Assembly: GCA_964035575.1 (NCBI GenBank)
Contig: OZ037864.1
Location: 744,001-808,000 of the forward strand
DNA from: Rhynchopus sp. YZ270_cl-10
Lineage: Eukaryota; Euglenozoa; Diplonemea; Diplonemida; Diplonemidae
Length of the DNA stretch: 64,000 bases
Reading direction: 5' to 3'
Shown: piece after piece, positions 1-8,405 of the stretch
Layout of the letters: each line of letters begins with the position of its first letter
How positions within the stretch are numbered: position 1 is the first letter of the stretch
Made by a program: the position numbers and the translations under genes
Notes under the pieces: generated by a model
Databases searched by the model: none
What the model was told of the DNA's origin: nothing
Seen by the model: only the letters and a program-made list of their open reading frames with translations

Positions 1-981
1 AATCGAACCTGACTTAATGCACGCATATACGCCGTACGTTTGAAAGAGAATCCAGGCCACAATCAAGAAGTTGAACAAATAACAAAAGTAGCAACCTGTG
101 CTGACCACAAGGAAGCCTGTGTACCCCACAATGCCAGTGCAAATCACACAGCAGACAGTGATCGCCACCCATGCCGTGGTGACTGGGGAGCAGCAGTTTG
201 TGAGCAAGATCACCAAAATCCTGCCTCCATCGAGCGGGTAGGCGGGGAGGAAGAGGTTGAAGACACAGAGGACGACTTGCAGCCATTGGCACTTCACACA
301 GAAGTTCACGAAGAAGTTGTCCTTATAGAACTCCTCGTCAGTGTCGCCTTTGTCACTCAGCACACGGAAAGAGTCCAACGCTGTCAACCCTACGAAGAGG
401 AGGAAGAGGGGGATGTGCGTCACCGGGCCTGCAATGATGATCAAGAAGTCCTTTTTGCGGGAGTCGGAGAAGCCCATATAGGCCAGGCCACCTAGGGGCC
501 AGAGCAGGATTTTGTAGACAGGTGTTTTGGTGAGGATGGCTCCTGTGCAGTGGCCTAGCTCGTGGATGAGGACGGTGAGGGGGAGCACGATACAGTAGAC
601 GAGGAACGTCATGAGGACGGCTTGCCCGGCGACGTTGGTGTTCATATAGCGTGTCAGCGTGGAGGCGATGTAGAAGGCTCCCAGCAAGGGCAGCAGGTAG
701 TGCACGTAGAGGGGGATGCCGAAGCACAGCTTCCCCACTTTGCACGCACCCTTCTCCCCAAGGGTGCCCGATGCCCGACCAATGTCGTTCTGCCGCTGTT
801 GCTGCTGCTGTTGCTGTTGCTGCTGCGCGTTGTTATAGTGATAAGTACACTGCGCACACCCCACCCCACTGCACGTCGCACACACAACTGCGCCCACAAC
901 AGGCTGCATCTGCTGCGATTGGTACGGTACCTGAGACATATTGCCTGTGTTGTCTTCGTTCTGTGAGAGGGTTGATGACAT
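1..981 (-). CDS. M50 (site-2-protease-type) intramembrane metalloprotease, partial at left edge
   Basis: One open frame of 327 codons runs from the ATG at 979-981 off the left edge without a stop, so the C-terminus is missing. The first ~50 residues hold a short Cys cluster (CATCSGVGCAQC), followed by a Gln tract at about residues 51-65. From about residue 85 the protein is hydrophobic. The zinc motif HELGH lies at residues 140-144 inside a membrane segment, and the second signature, NLFLPAYPLDGGR with Asp near 251, follows further downstream. HExxH plus a distant PxDGGR within membrane helices defines the M50 family, whose members cleave substrates inside the bilayer, for example in regulated release of membrane-tethered factors. 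Several further hydrophobic helices follow the DGG motif. The substrate cannot be told. The start was chosen as the first in-frame Met upstream of the Cys cluster. The family assignment is secure; the Gln-rich and Cys-rich N-terminus is lineage-specific. Confidence 0.9.
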   Translation of the reverse strand, partial: MSSTLSQNEDNTGNMSQVPYQSQQMQPVVGAVVCATCSGVGCAQCTYHYNNAQQQQQQQQQQRQNDIGRASGTLGEKGACKVGKLCFGIPLYVHYLLPLLGAFYIASTLTRYMNTNVAGQAVLMTFLVYCIVLPLTVLIHELGHCTGAILTKTPVYKILLWPLGGLAYMGFSDSRKKDFLIIIAGPVTHIPLFLLFVGLTALDSFRVLSDKGDTDEEFYKDNFFVNFCVKCQWLQVVLCVFNLFLPAYPLDGGRILVILLTNCCSPVTTAWVAITVCCVICTGIVGYTGFLVVSTGCYFCYLFNFLIVAWILFQTYGVYACIKSGSI

Positions 982-1134
982 AACCTAATAAAGAAAACCG
1001 CGAAAAATAGGCAAAGTATTCAAAATGGGTCTTTTTGTGAGAACTGCGAATTGCAGGGAGGGGGGGATCAATGCGTAGAAAATACTGCCAAAAAATGCAC
1101 ATTTACTAAAAGTGTGCCCAAACGTTGCTGAAGT

Positions 1135-1494
1135 CTACTTCTCGCGTGTATCTTCCAAGAAGATGATGTGGAAGCCCTTGCTCCCCTGGAAGACGTCGCT
1201 GATGGTGCCCTTCCGCATGGAGAAGGCTTTGCGTTCAAAGGCATCCTCAAGCTTCCCTTTCCCAAACCACCCCAGCACACCCAGCTTCTTGCCGCTGGGG
1301 CAGTCGCTTACCTTCTGCGCGCACCCTCCAAACACGTCCAGCGGCACGTCCTCACCTTTGCTGATGTGGTTGTCATTAAAAACCTGGTACAGATCCCGGA
1401 TTTTCTTCTCATCCTTGCACAAGATATGACGCACCTTGACCTCAACCTCCTTCTTAGGTTTCTTTGGCTTTGGTGCTGGCTTCTTAGCAGGCAT
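1135..1494 (-). CDS. PIN4: Parvulin-type peptidyl-prolyl isomerase, Par14/PIN4-like
   Basis: A single-exon frame of 119 aa. The first ~16 residues are a basic Lys/Pro/Ala tail, as in Par14/PIN4, and the rest is one rotamase domain. Visible family landmarks are VRHILCKDE near residue 21, LGVLGWFGKGKL in the middle, a Phe/Ala stretch (DAFERKAFSM) and the closing strand GSKGFHIIFLED. There is no WW domain, which separates it from Pin1. The enzyme catalyses cis/trans isomerisation at prolyl bonds. Par14 relatives act in the nucleus and nucleolus in ribosome biogenesis; that role here is inferred. Length matches the family (about 120-130 aa). Only 153 bp separates its stop from the M50 start, in the same orientation. 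A copy of the dispersed ~100-bp repeat lies 73 bp upstream of its ATG. Confidence 0.93.
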   Translation of the reverse strand: MPAKKPAPKPKKPKKEVEVKVRHILCKDEKKIRDLYQVFNDNHISKGEDVPLDVFGGCAQKVSDCPSGKKLGVLGWFGKGKLEDAFERKAFSMRKGTISDVFQGSKGFHIIFLEDTREK

Positions 1495-1566
1495 TTTGTT
1501 GTGTATGTGGGCTAAAAGAGTGATGAGAGAGAAGTGGAGATCCGGGGTAATGTGGTCGACTTATTG
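1495..1566. other. Short 5' flank of the parvulin gene
   Basis: Seventy-two bases between the parvulin ATG and the first repeat copy. The proximal promoter or leader probably lies here or in the repeat itself. No recognisable TATA or initiator motif stands out. Confidence 0.3.
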
Positions 1567-1668
1567 ATGTCAGCCAGGTTAAGTGTGTGTTGTGATCAAT
1601 CAAGAGGCGTGACGCCCACTCAGCGTGGTGCATGGTCAATAATGACGAATTTCATCATGTTGCAAAAG
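1567..1668 (+). repeat. Dispersed repeat, short copy A
   Basis: Begins ATGTCAGCCAGGTTAAG and ends around CATCATGTTGCAAAA. It is almost identical to copies at 1903, 7414 and 11313. It lies immediately upstream of the parvulin gene. It could be a truncated copy of the ~610-bp element or a shared regulatory module. No terminal inverted repeat or target duplication was found. Confidence 0.85.
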
Positions 1669-1902
1669 GAATGGCCTACACAGCAAAGACGTGTCTTGGA
1701 ACATTTGAACAGGAGCTCACAACATTAACAAAGCTGCGTCCATGCCTGATGCTCCTGTCGGCATGCAAGGGTTGCAACATCTCGCACTCCTGTGACACAC
1801 AAGCCCACTGCATGAGGGTCTGTGTGTCAAAGGCATGAGATATGACCAAGAAGTGTTCTAAGAAATGTTATCAGCCAGGTTGGTCGGCTAATTGAGTGTG
1901 CG
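1669..1902. other. Intergenic, no gene seen
   Basis: Between two repeat copies. It contains a partial echo of the repeat start (ATCAGCCAGGTTGG near 1870), suggesting a decayed or nested insertion. No coding potential was recognised. Confidence 0.4.
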
Positions 1903-2510
1903 ATGTCAGCCAGGTTAAGTGTGTGTTGTGATCAATCAAGAGGCGTGACGCCCACTCAGCGTGGTGCATGGTCAATAATGACGAATTTCATCATGTTGCA
2001 AAACGAAACACCAAACCTCCCTGAACTGCACTCAGGTGAAGATCGTTTGGAAACGAACGACGCCTTGGGTAGCATTTCAAACACGAGACAACCCACTTCA
2101 CCATCTGCACAAACAGACACAGTGCACGAGGCAGAAGTGGCTGCACACGATACGATCGTACATCACCAGGTGTGCCGTCTGTACCATATTTGCGCACATC
2201 TCCCATGAGAACACCTCCCACCCCACCCTCGGCACCCACCCCTTTCGAGCTGCCATCTCCTGGTGCAAGCACCCAGTGCTGGAGATGGCAGCACAACCAC
2301 AGCACACCACGCACCTTTCAGTCCCTACTGAACCCCCCTCCCCCATCCCTCCCTCTCCCTCTCCACGCTCAGTCCTCTCTACCTCCTTACATCGAACTTA
2401 CTGTTCACAGTAACATCGATGGTCGACCCGTGTGCGCATGGTATACGCGTAGACGCTTTCGGCACCAATGAAGGAACCTACTCACAGGGTGCCAATACCA
2501 TCGTTGATAG
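1903..2510 (+). repeat. Dispersed repeat, long copy B (~608 bp)
   Basis: Collinear and nearly identical with 11313-11926, from ATGTCAGCCAGG to ACCATCGTTGATAG. Differences are a few substitutions, a short CCTGAACT duplication in the other copy and a CCCTCT length change. The first ~100 bp equals the short copies A and C. Small frames within it are not conserved protein-like sequence. It is an unclassified non-autonomous repeat; no long terminal inverted repeat or poly-A tail is visible. Confidence 0.85.
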
Positions 2511-2655
2511 CACAAGGTTAACAACTTAACAACGCCTTTATTTTTTTCTCGAACACTACCCTCCCCATGCATCAAAAACAGGGGTAGAAGTGACTTTAAT
2601 CACACAATACATTTTGAATACCACAATAGATACTATAAAGAAAAGCAGACACACA
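2511..2655. other. 3' flank of glycerate kinase gene
   Basis: A short A/T-rich stretch between the long repeat and the kinase stop codon, presumably its 3' untranslated region and polyadenylation region. No RNA gene was seen. Confidence 0.3.
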
Positions 2656-3837
2656 TCACACATGCACCTTACTCTGCACAGCGGAGTAGAGGTGGGTGAT
2701 GTTGCGGGCGGATTCTGTGAGCAGGAGGCTTGCTTCTGATGGGTTCATCGCTTCTGCGAGAGACATCGGACGGCGACAGAGGGAAAAGAAGGCTGCGTTG
2801 AGGGGTGGCGCTGGGTGGTCTACCGACCCTGCAATGATGGCGAGGGGGACGGAGAGCTCGTTGCAAAGCTCTGCGACCCCGTGCGGCACCTTGCCACGGG
2901 AGGTCTGCGAATCAAGCTTCCCTTCCCCTGTAATCGCCAGGTCTGCCCCTGCCAACGCCCCACGCAGCCCCACCGCCTCACAACACACTTCAAAACCTCG
3001 TTTCAACGTTGCACCCAAAAACACCCTACACCCCACCCCCATCCCCCCAGCAGCTCCTCCACCGACCACCTCCAAGACACCTTCCGAGTCTCCAAGCAAA
3101 ACTGCTTTGTGCTCTCCCAAAAGCCCTGCCAAATGCTTCATGCCCTGCTCCAATTGAAACAGCTTCTCTTCTGTGTCAGCACCCTTCTGTGGACCGAAGG
3201 TGTGTGTTGCACCTTCACGACCTAATAACAGAGTTTCAACGTCGCATGCGACTGAGAAGCGTACGTTGGGTACTCTGTCGAGAAGAGAGTCTGAGGTGAT
3301 GCGCTGGATGCGTCCCATATCAGCGCCAGTTGGGTGCGTGATTTCGGAGGATTCAGAGTAGAAACGGTAGCCCAAGGCGGAGGCCATGCCGATGCCCATA
3401 TCGTTTGTGGCGGACCCACCGATGCAGATGACAACGTCGTCTGCAGTGGGGTGTTCTTGCAGGGCATGGGCGAGAAGCTGTCCGGTGCCGTAGGTAGATG
3501 TGTGGAGCGGGTTTTTTTCGTTGTCATTGAGAAGACGCAGGCCCGAGACTGCAGCCATTTCGACGATAATGGTTTTGCCACCGTGCACCACGCCATAGGA
3601 GGCCGAGATGCTCCGCCCCAAAGGGTCCTCCACCCCATGTAAGGTTTCGGTCGTGCCCCCCGCAATTTCACACAGAACCTCCAAAGAGCTGTCTCCCCCA
3701 TCCGCCAGAGGGCACACAACACACTCTGCATCGGGGCGAGCAAGCAGAACACCTGCCCGCATAGCCTCAGAAGCCTCTCTGGAGGTTAGACACTCCTTAA
3801 ACGCATTTGAGCAGAGAACCACTTTCATTGCTCGCAT
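2656..3837 (-). CDS. Glycerate kinase, bacterial GlxK/GarK family
   Basis: A single-exon frame; the start is MRAMKVVLCSNAFK (ATG at 3835-3837), giving 393 aa. Met at 3826-3828 is three codons further in and equally good; in-frame sequence upstream to 3948 looks like leader. The order of motifs is that of the GlxK family (Pfam Gly_kinase type): FKECLTSREA near the N-terminus, CPLADGGDSS, IVEMAAVSGL, CIGGSATNDMG, the central VACDVETLLLG...TFGPQKGA block, GGGAAGGMG and the late ITGEGKLDSQT motif. The enzyme phosphorylates D-glycerate with ATP, typically to 2-phosphoglycerate, linking glyoxylate or serine breakdown to glycolysis. Length fits the family (~380 aa). No targeting peptide is seen, so it is probably cytosolic. 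It is distinct from the eukaryotic GLYCTK (MOFRL) type, so acquisition from bacteria is a reasonable inference. Confidence 0.93.
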   Translation of the reverse strand: MRAMKVVLCSNAFKECLTSREASEAMRAGVLLARPDAECVVCPLADGGDSSLEVLCEIAGGTTETLHGVEDPLGRSISASYGVVHGGKTIIVEMAAVSGLRLLNDNEKNPLHTSTYGTGQLLAHALQEHPTADDVVICIGGSATNDMGIGMASALGYRFYSESSEITHPTGADMGRIQRITSDSLLDRVPNVRFSVACDVETLLLGREGATHTFGPQKGADTEEKLFQLEQGMKHLAGLLGEHKAVLLGDSEGVLEVVGGGAAGGMGVGCRVFLGATLKRGFEVCCEAVGLRGALAGADLAITGEGKLDSQTSRGKVPHGVAELCNELSVPLAIIAGSVDHPAPPLNAAFFSLCRRPMSLAEAMNPSEASLLLTESARNITHLYSAVQSKVHV

Positions 3838-4400
3838 TATATTTGTGTAACACTGTAGGTGAAGCCGTATAAAGGGGGGAAAGTTGGCAAATATCTCCAC
3901 ACAAATGTGTTCATTCGCGAAGGTGAAGGTTGATATAACATGATACACCTTTAGGATGTGATACCACTATACCATAGCTCCAAGAGTAGCGAGAAAAAAC
4001 CCGAAAATCCCCCAAAAAAAAGGTTGGTCTTAATGGTGTGGCACGTTCAGCATTCAGCAGCTCTTGGTATACAATTGAACTACATACGAATACATGAAAT
4101 TGACTTAATTGTTGAGGTGTCACACCACTTAAGTTAACCATAAATCCACAGCAATCAAGCCCCTTTTTTGAGAGAAAAACAATTGGGGTAATGGGGGAAG
4201 GGGGAGGATCAAATCAATCCCTTTTTTAATGTTAAACCAATATTATGAAACCACAAGTTGCTAATTTTTGAAATAATAAAAAAATTAAAGCCATTCAATT
4301 TGACCCGGTGTTAGGTAGGAGAGGGGGTAAGAAAAGTCTAATTGGCCGGTTGGATTTGTCTATTTGGGAACCTAGATTGGGAGGGGGGGCTTTCGAGGCA
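3838..4400. other. Intergenic region, no gene seen
   Basis: Lies 5' of the kinase and 3' of the J-protein gene. A/T-rich with several homopolymer runs. Small frames here have no protein-like composition. Confidence 0.4.
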
Positions 4401-7011
4401 TCACACTGGCCAGGAGGTAGTGGATTGCATGGTGCAGCCGGAGAACACGTGGTCCAGTTTCAGCTGCAACTCCTCGTCTGTGGGGATGATGGGGGAGGTG
4501 CCGCTGGTGGCATCGCCGCTGTAGATGACGGTCCATTTGCATTGCTCCCCACGCAGCACCACAACACTCACACTCGACCGGGGCAGGCCAAACATATTGT
4601 ACCACGCTTGGTTCTTCGGAGTCTGTCAGAATAATAATAAAAAGACAACTAAACTTACTCACTAAACAATAACCCTGAAATGGGTGGTAGAAAAATGGTT
4701 TTCCAGTGTGCATCTTACAAATGGCAGTGCATGCAGGATGCAAAGAGAAGTACTCTGCGGCCGACACCAGAAAGAGATAAAAAGAAACTGTAGCTGCGCC
4801 GTGGTGAAGGGGCGGTGCACCACCATTCCTTGCCAGAAGCTTGGAGTGTGGTGAGCTTACACTGCACATAAAATGTAACTTATGACAAATCCCTCTCGTG
4901 ACAGTGTACCAAAAGGAAGGGGACATACGTTCATCAAATACGTGAGAACAAGCTTGTTGTCCAGCAGCACGGATCGTGGAATATTGATGGAGCTGTGGGG
5001 TAGTGGTGTGGCCGAATGAAAAGTGCACAAAAAGGCGTCAATGAAAAAGTTATAACTGCGACACAATAACAATAACGCTGATTTTTTTATTGTTGTTTTT
5101 CTTCCACAGACGACTCGATATTTTCTGTTCTTCTTTTAGATTAGCCCACATTCTCCCTAAATTTCATTCGATATTGAGTCTTTTTCAAAACAGGAAAAAA
5201 GGAGGGAAACCATACTTGAGCACGAGGTTGTTCGGCACGAAGAAGACGACAACAAACTTCCGTTTGATAGTGAGGTGCTCTGGTGTGAGGGCGACGATGA
5301 CAGAGTGTGCGGGCTGTACAGGGCGCGTCCTTGGCTGCGCTGGTTGCGGCTGCTGTGGATATGCACCTTGGTATGCGTGCGACTGACCTGAGGTGTTGCC
5401 ACTGCTGCCTGGGTAGGGCGATGCAGCGGACCGATGACCCTGCCGGGTGGACTCCGGACGGCTCCTCCCTGACCTGTTCCCCTGCTCGTCCTTCCCCCAC
5501 AAAAATATGATCACAACAATCGCGAACACAAACTCCAACGGCAGCTTCGCTGAATACTCATGAAACAACTTCTTCAATCTCCTAAACTTAAACCCAAACC
5601 ACCCATCCCCAGGCGTCCTCTCGCCACCAGGCAGCACATCCAACCTGAAGCCTCGCACCTTTCTCTTGCCTGACTGCCTTGCAACCACTGCCTCTTGCTC
5701 CTCCACGGCGGAGGCCACATTTTTGTCAAGATCAAACTGGATTGCTTCCCCTTTGAGAATATGCTGTGTGCTGAACACCAAGACCTGGGGGGTAGACGCG
5801 GCCTTCATGTTGAGGGCACGGAGGACGTGGGGTTGGGTCTCGGAATGGAGCCAGAGCTTGGTAGACTTTGTGTCGATAGACTCGAAGGCTTGGATGTAGG
5901 TTTGCTGGTCTTCCTCTGGCATTGCCTTGGGAAGGAAGAGCAGTGCGCAGGTGGGTGCGTTCTCCAAGGTCGGTGGCGTGCCCACATTCGTGCATAAATG
6001 TGCACTCCCAGGGGTCAGCTTCGTCACCATCGCCTGCTGATGTCCCCTCACCCACGCAGAGAGTGCAGAGATGGGACGCAACCCGCCCTTCCGCAGCACC
6101 ACCACCCGCCCCCCATTCCCCACCACCAACGTCGCCTTCCCATAGCTCGGTACACCATATTCTCTGCAGATTTCCTCTTGGAAAACAGAAGTTATTCCAA
6201 AATGGTGGTCATGTCTGTGCCGTTTGTAGAGACCAAGAAACTCTAGCGGAATGCCAGGACCTTCATCACGACCTTTCACGTAGAGTATTTTGTTCATGTG
6301 TGGGTAGGAGTTGACGAAGGAGGTGATGGTGGAGTCGGTGACGTCGGGGATTTCGTATTCAAAGCTGTCGAGGAAGAAGCGGGCGATGTCGTCTGGGGTC
6401 TGGGGGAGGGATGCGTCTCTGTCGCCTTTGTAGTAGTAGGGCCGTCCTGCGACGTAGAGCATGAAGGCAGGGCCTACGGTGCCGAGCTCGCGGGCTGCAA
6501 AGTGGTAGTCGTGGTTGACATCGAGACGTGCTGGTTCAGCGAGGCCTGCAAAGAGTTGTGCAGCAGAGTCGTACATCGCAGCAAACTGCGGTGTGTGTGG
6601 GTCATAAGAGTTGTACACCCATACGAAGAAGACGTCGTTCTCCTGCGCAAATGAAAAGAATGAGTCGCTCCCAAGCCTAGTCGCGTCGCAGTCAAAGCGT
6701 TGTGGTTGCGGCCGTTGTCTGCGTTGAAATGGGTGGTACTGTCCCTGCCTAGTCCTCTGTGCAGTCCCGCCACCCTCATCATACTCCGCACGCTTGTTGT
6801 CGTCCCCAAGAACATTGTACGCCTCCTGGATCTTCTGAAACCGTTCCTTATCACCACCCTTGTCAGGATGGTTCTTCTTCGCAAGTAAACGGTACGCGCT
6901 CTTAATCTCACCCGCCCCAGCACGGCGGTTGACACCCAAGATACGGTAGTGGTCATCAGCACCGCAAGCAAATGAGAGTAACACAAACAATATCCATCTC
7001 TTCAAAATCAT
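4401..7011 (-). CDS. ER membrane J-protein with thioredoxin-like domains, DNAJC16-like (3 exons)
   Basis: The start at 7009-7011 begins a signal peptide ([17 protein letters not shown]) followed at once by a J domain, residues 21-80, with HPD at 48-50. Residues ~120-260 form a thioredoxin-like fold ([16 protein letters not shown]) with no CxxC, so no redox activity is expected. A membrane segment lies near residues 489-505, followed by a Gly/Ser/Gln/Pro-rich linker and a last thioredoxin-like piece. I infer exons 5216-7011, 4929-4992 and 4401-4622, joining in frame to 693 aa. The donors are GTATGG (phase 2) and GTATGT (phase 0), and the acceptors CCCACAG and CTGACAG. The joined C-terminus reads LVLTYLMN then [13 protein letters not shown], a typical strand plus helix. 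Signal peptide, J domain, CxxC-less Trx and late membrane helix match the DNAJC16 plan. Such proteins recruit Hsp70 in the ER lumen; the topology here is inferred. Confidence 0.85.
4885..4910 (+). repeat. 26-bp sequence shared with 12073-12098
   Basis: ACAAATCCCTCTCGT-R-ACAGTGTACC occurs here, inside the second intron of the J-protein gene, and again at 12073-12098 with one difference. The central CCTCTCGT also appears in the hairpin family listed separately. Function unknown. Confidence 0.6.
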
Positions 7012-7413
7012 TGGAAAGGAGAAGGGGGAAGAGGGGTAGGGGGGAAGGGCTGCTTGGGTGGAAGTGAAGTGAAGCTGAAGGGCAGGCGGAGGGAGTTCAT
7101 TTGCATGCAATGAGGTCATTGAGTGCAGTTGGAGTACAAAATACGGCGGCATCGAAGGTGTCAACATCTCACCGTTCATCTGAGGACGCAGTCACCTACA
7201 GGCATAGCCAATAACATGAACGGCAGCTGAAGTACTGACATGACCAAGAAGAAGAAAACAGATGGTGCAAAACGCAGTTTAAAAAACGTTCAGCGTCGAA
7301 GGTTCAGATGAACCCAAAGAGAGGTGCAGGTCCTTGGAGACATCCGATGTCTCATCCCCTCCCAGTTCAGGTCTCCAAATATTGGCTTACGAGTGTGCCG
7401 TGAAGTGTGCTAT
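7012..7413. other. 5' flank of the J-protein gene
   Basis: No separate gene. In-frame Met codons up to 7179 precede the signal peptide, but that extension is Pro/Ser/Leu-rich and would bury the signal peptide, so I treat it as leader or promoter. A pyrimidine/purine-biased stretch (about 7010-7060) lies just before the ATG. Confidence 0.4.
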
Positions 7414-7509
7414 GATGTCAGCGAGGTTAAGTGTGTGTTGTGATCAATCAAGAGGCTTGACGCCCACTCAGCGTGGTGCATGGTCAATAATGACGAATTT
7501 CATCATGTT
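7414..7509 (+). repeat. Dispersed repeat, short copy C
   Basis: Same ~96 bp core as copies A, B and D (starts GATGTCAGCGAGG, ends TTCATCATGTT), with a few substitutions. It lies 403 bp upstream of the J-protein ATG and in the same orientation relative to that gene as copies A and D to theirs. Confidence 0.85.
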
Positions 7510-8405
7510 CTGCTGTGTCAGGAAACGAAGGATTTCTCGAGTGGTTTGGGTGTGCGTGGATGCCATGACCGGCAGCGACGCGACCGTAAACCCCCTTTCG
7601 ACGAGTATTTGCGCGACAGACACGGTGGATGTCTGACGGAGGGGAGGGTGCACTGGGTAATATGTGGGAGAATCGGGTCAAGAAACAAGATGGTGTATTC
7701 TGTTTTATGTTCTTTTTCAAAAATGCATGAACCCCTGAAAGAAGCGTGCAAAAGGGAACATATTGAAGAACCAACTGGCGCAAGCAGTGTGAGCAAGATA
7801 GACAGAACTGTCAGACATCTTGCCCCTCTGCTTCTGCGCGTCTCGTGTGTCTTCTTTGAAGGAAGGGGTAAAGTAGTAACGTATGCAAGGGGAGTGGTGC
7901 AAGGGTACGTGGGACATAGAAAGTCTGTTGCGGCACTGTACAGGAGTCCAGCAGACTGCAGGTGCACAAACACGTCCACACACATCAAATGTGCGAACCT
8001 GACCTGTGCACTGCAACCTTGCCAGCCCCTTCTCAAGCGTCTCGCGTCAGAGCAGAAAAAGAAAATAGACACACCAAAAAACAAAAAGAGTTCATCACTG
8101 AAGTGCATGTGCACCCACCCACTCTTTCGCAAATAGGTACCTTGCGGATGCAGGGGATGACACACAGGTTCAGTACAAACAGTAAAGCTATAGGGTAAAA
8201 ATGAGTCCCCTCAAAATGGGTTCAAAAAGAGGAAACACAAATAGAAAAACAAAACCAAAGATTCATGTGCATCACATGCACACACATCTGATGGAAAAAT
8301 AGTTCTTTATCAGAATCAACAAAACGTTGCAAAAAATAAGGGCAATTTTAAAAATACACGACAACAACAACATCATTCGTCTATCAGAATCACATGCGTC
8401 AGCTA
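7510..8405. other. Intergenic ~0.9 kb, no gene I can support
   Basis: Two overlapping opposite frames of ~215 aa exist (7480-8136 plus, 7518-8165 minus), but neither resembles a known family nor shows domain-like composition. A spliced gene cannot be excluded. A short hairpin of the covarying family sits at 8261-8290. Confidence 0.35.
8261..8290 (+). ncRNA. Small hairpin element 1 (GTGC / 7-nt loop / GCAC)
   Basis: GTGC at 8267-8270, loop ATCACAT and GCAC at 8278-8281. It is flanked by AGAT upstream and ATCT downstream, which can extend the stem. It lies ~125 bp beyond the stop of the Cys-rich gene. The structure is shared with the elements at 12596, 13111, 18003 and 30197. Either strand could be the transcribed one; in the mRNA sense it would be a 3' stem-loop. 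Confidence 0.3.

Noticed and set aside
1-9. tRNA T-loop-like AATCGAACC at the left edge
   Set aside because: It lies inside the open M50 reading frame and no cloverleaf can be formed from the neighbouring bases.
4719-4793. A possible extra 75-nt phase-0 exon in the second J-protein intron
   Set aside because: The splice signals fit (GCGCAG before, GTAAGA after), but inclusion would place a hydrophobic Cys/Phe insert between a strand and helix of the thioredoxin-like fold. The direct join reads better. Transcript data would decide.
7480-8165. Overlapping 218-codon plus and 215-codon minus frames
   Set aside because: No similarity, no domain-like composition, and part of the plus frame starts in the dispersed repeat. 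An intron-bearing gene here is possible but unsupported.
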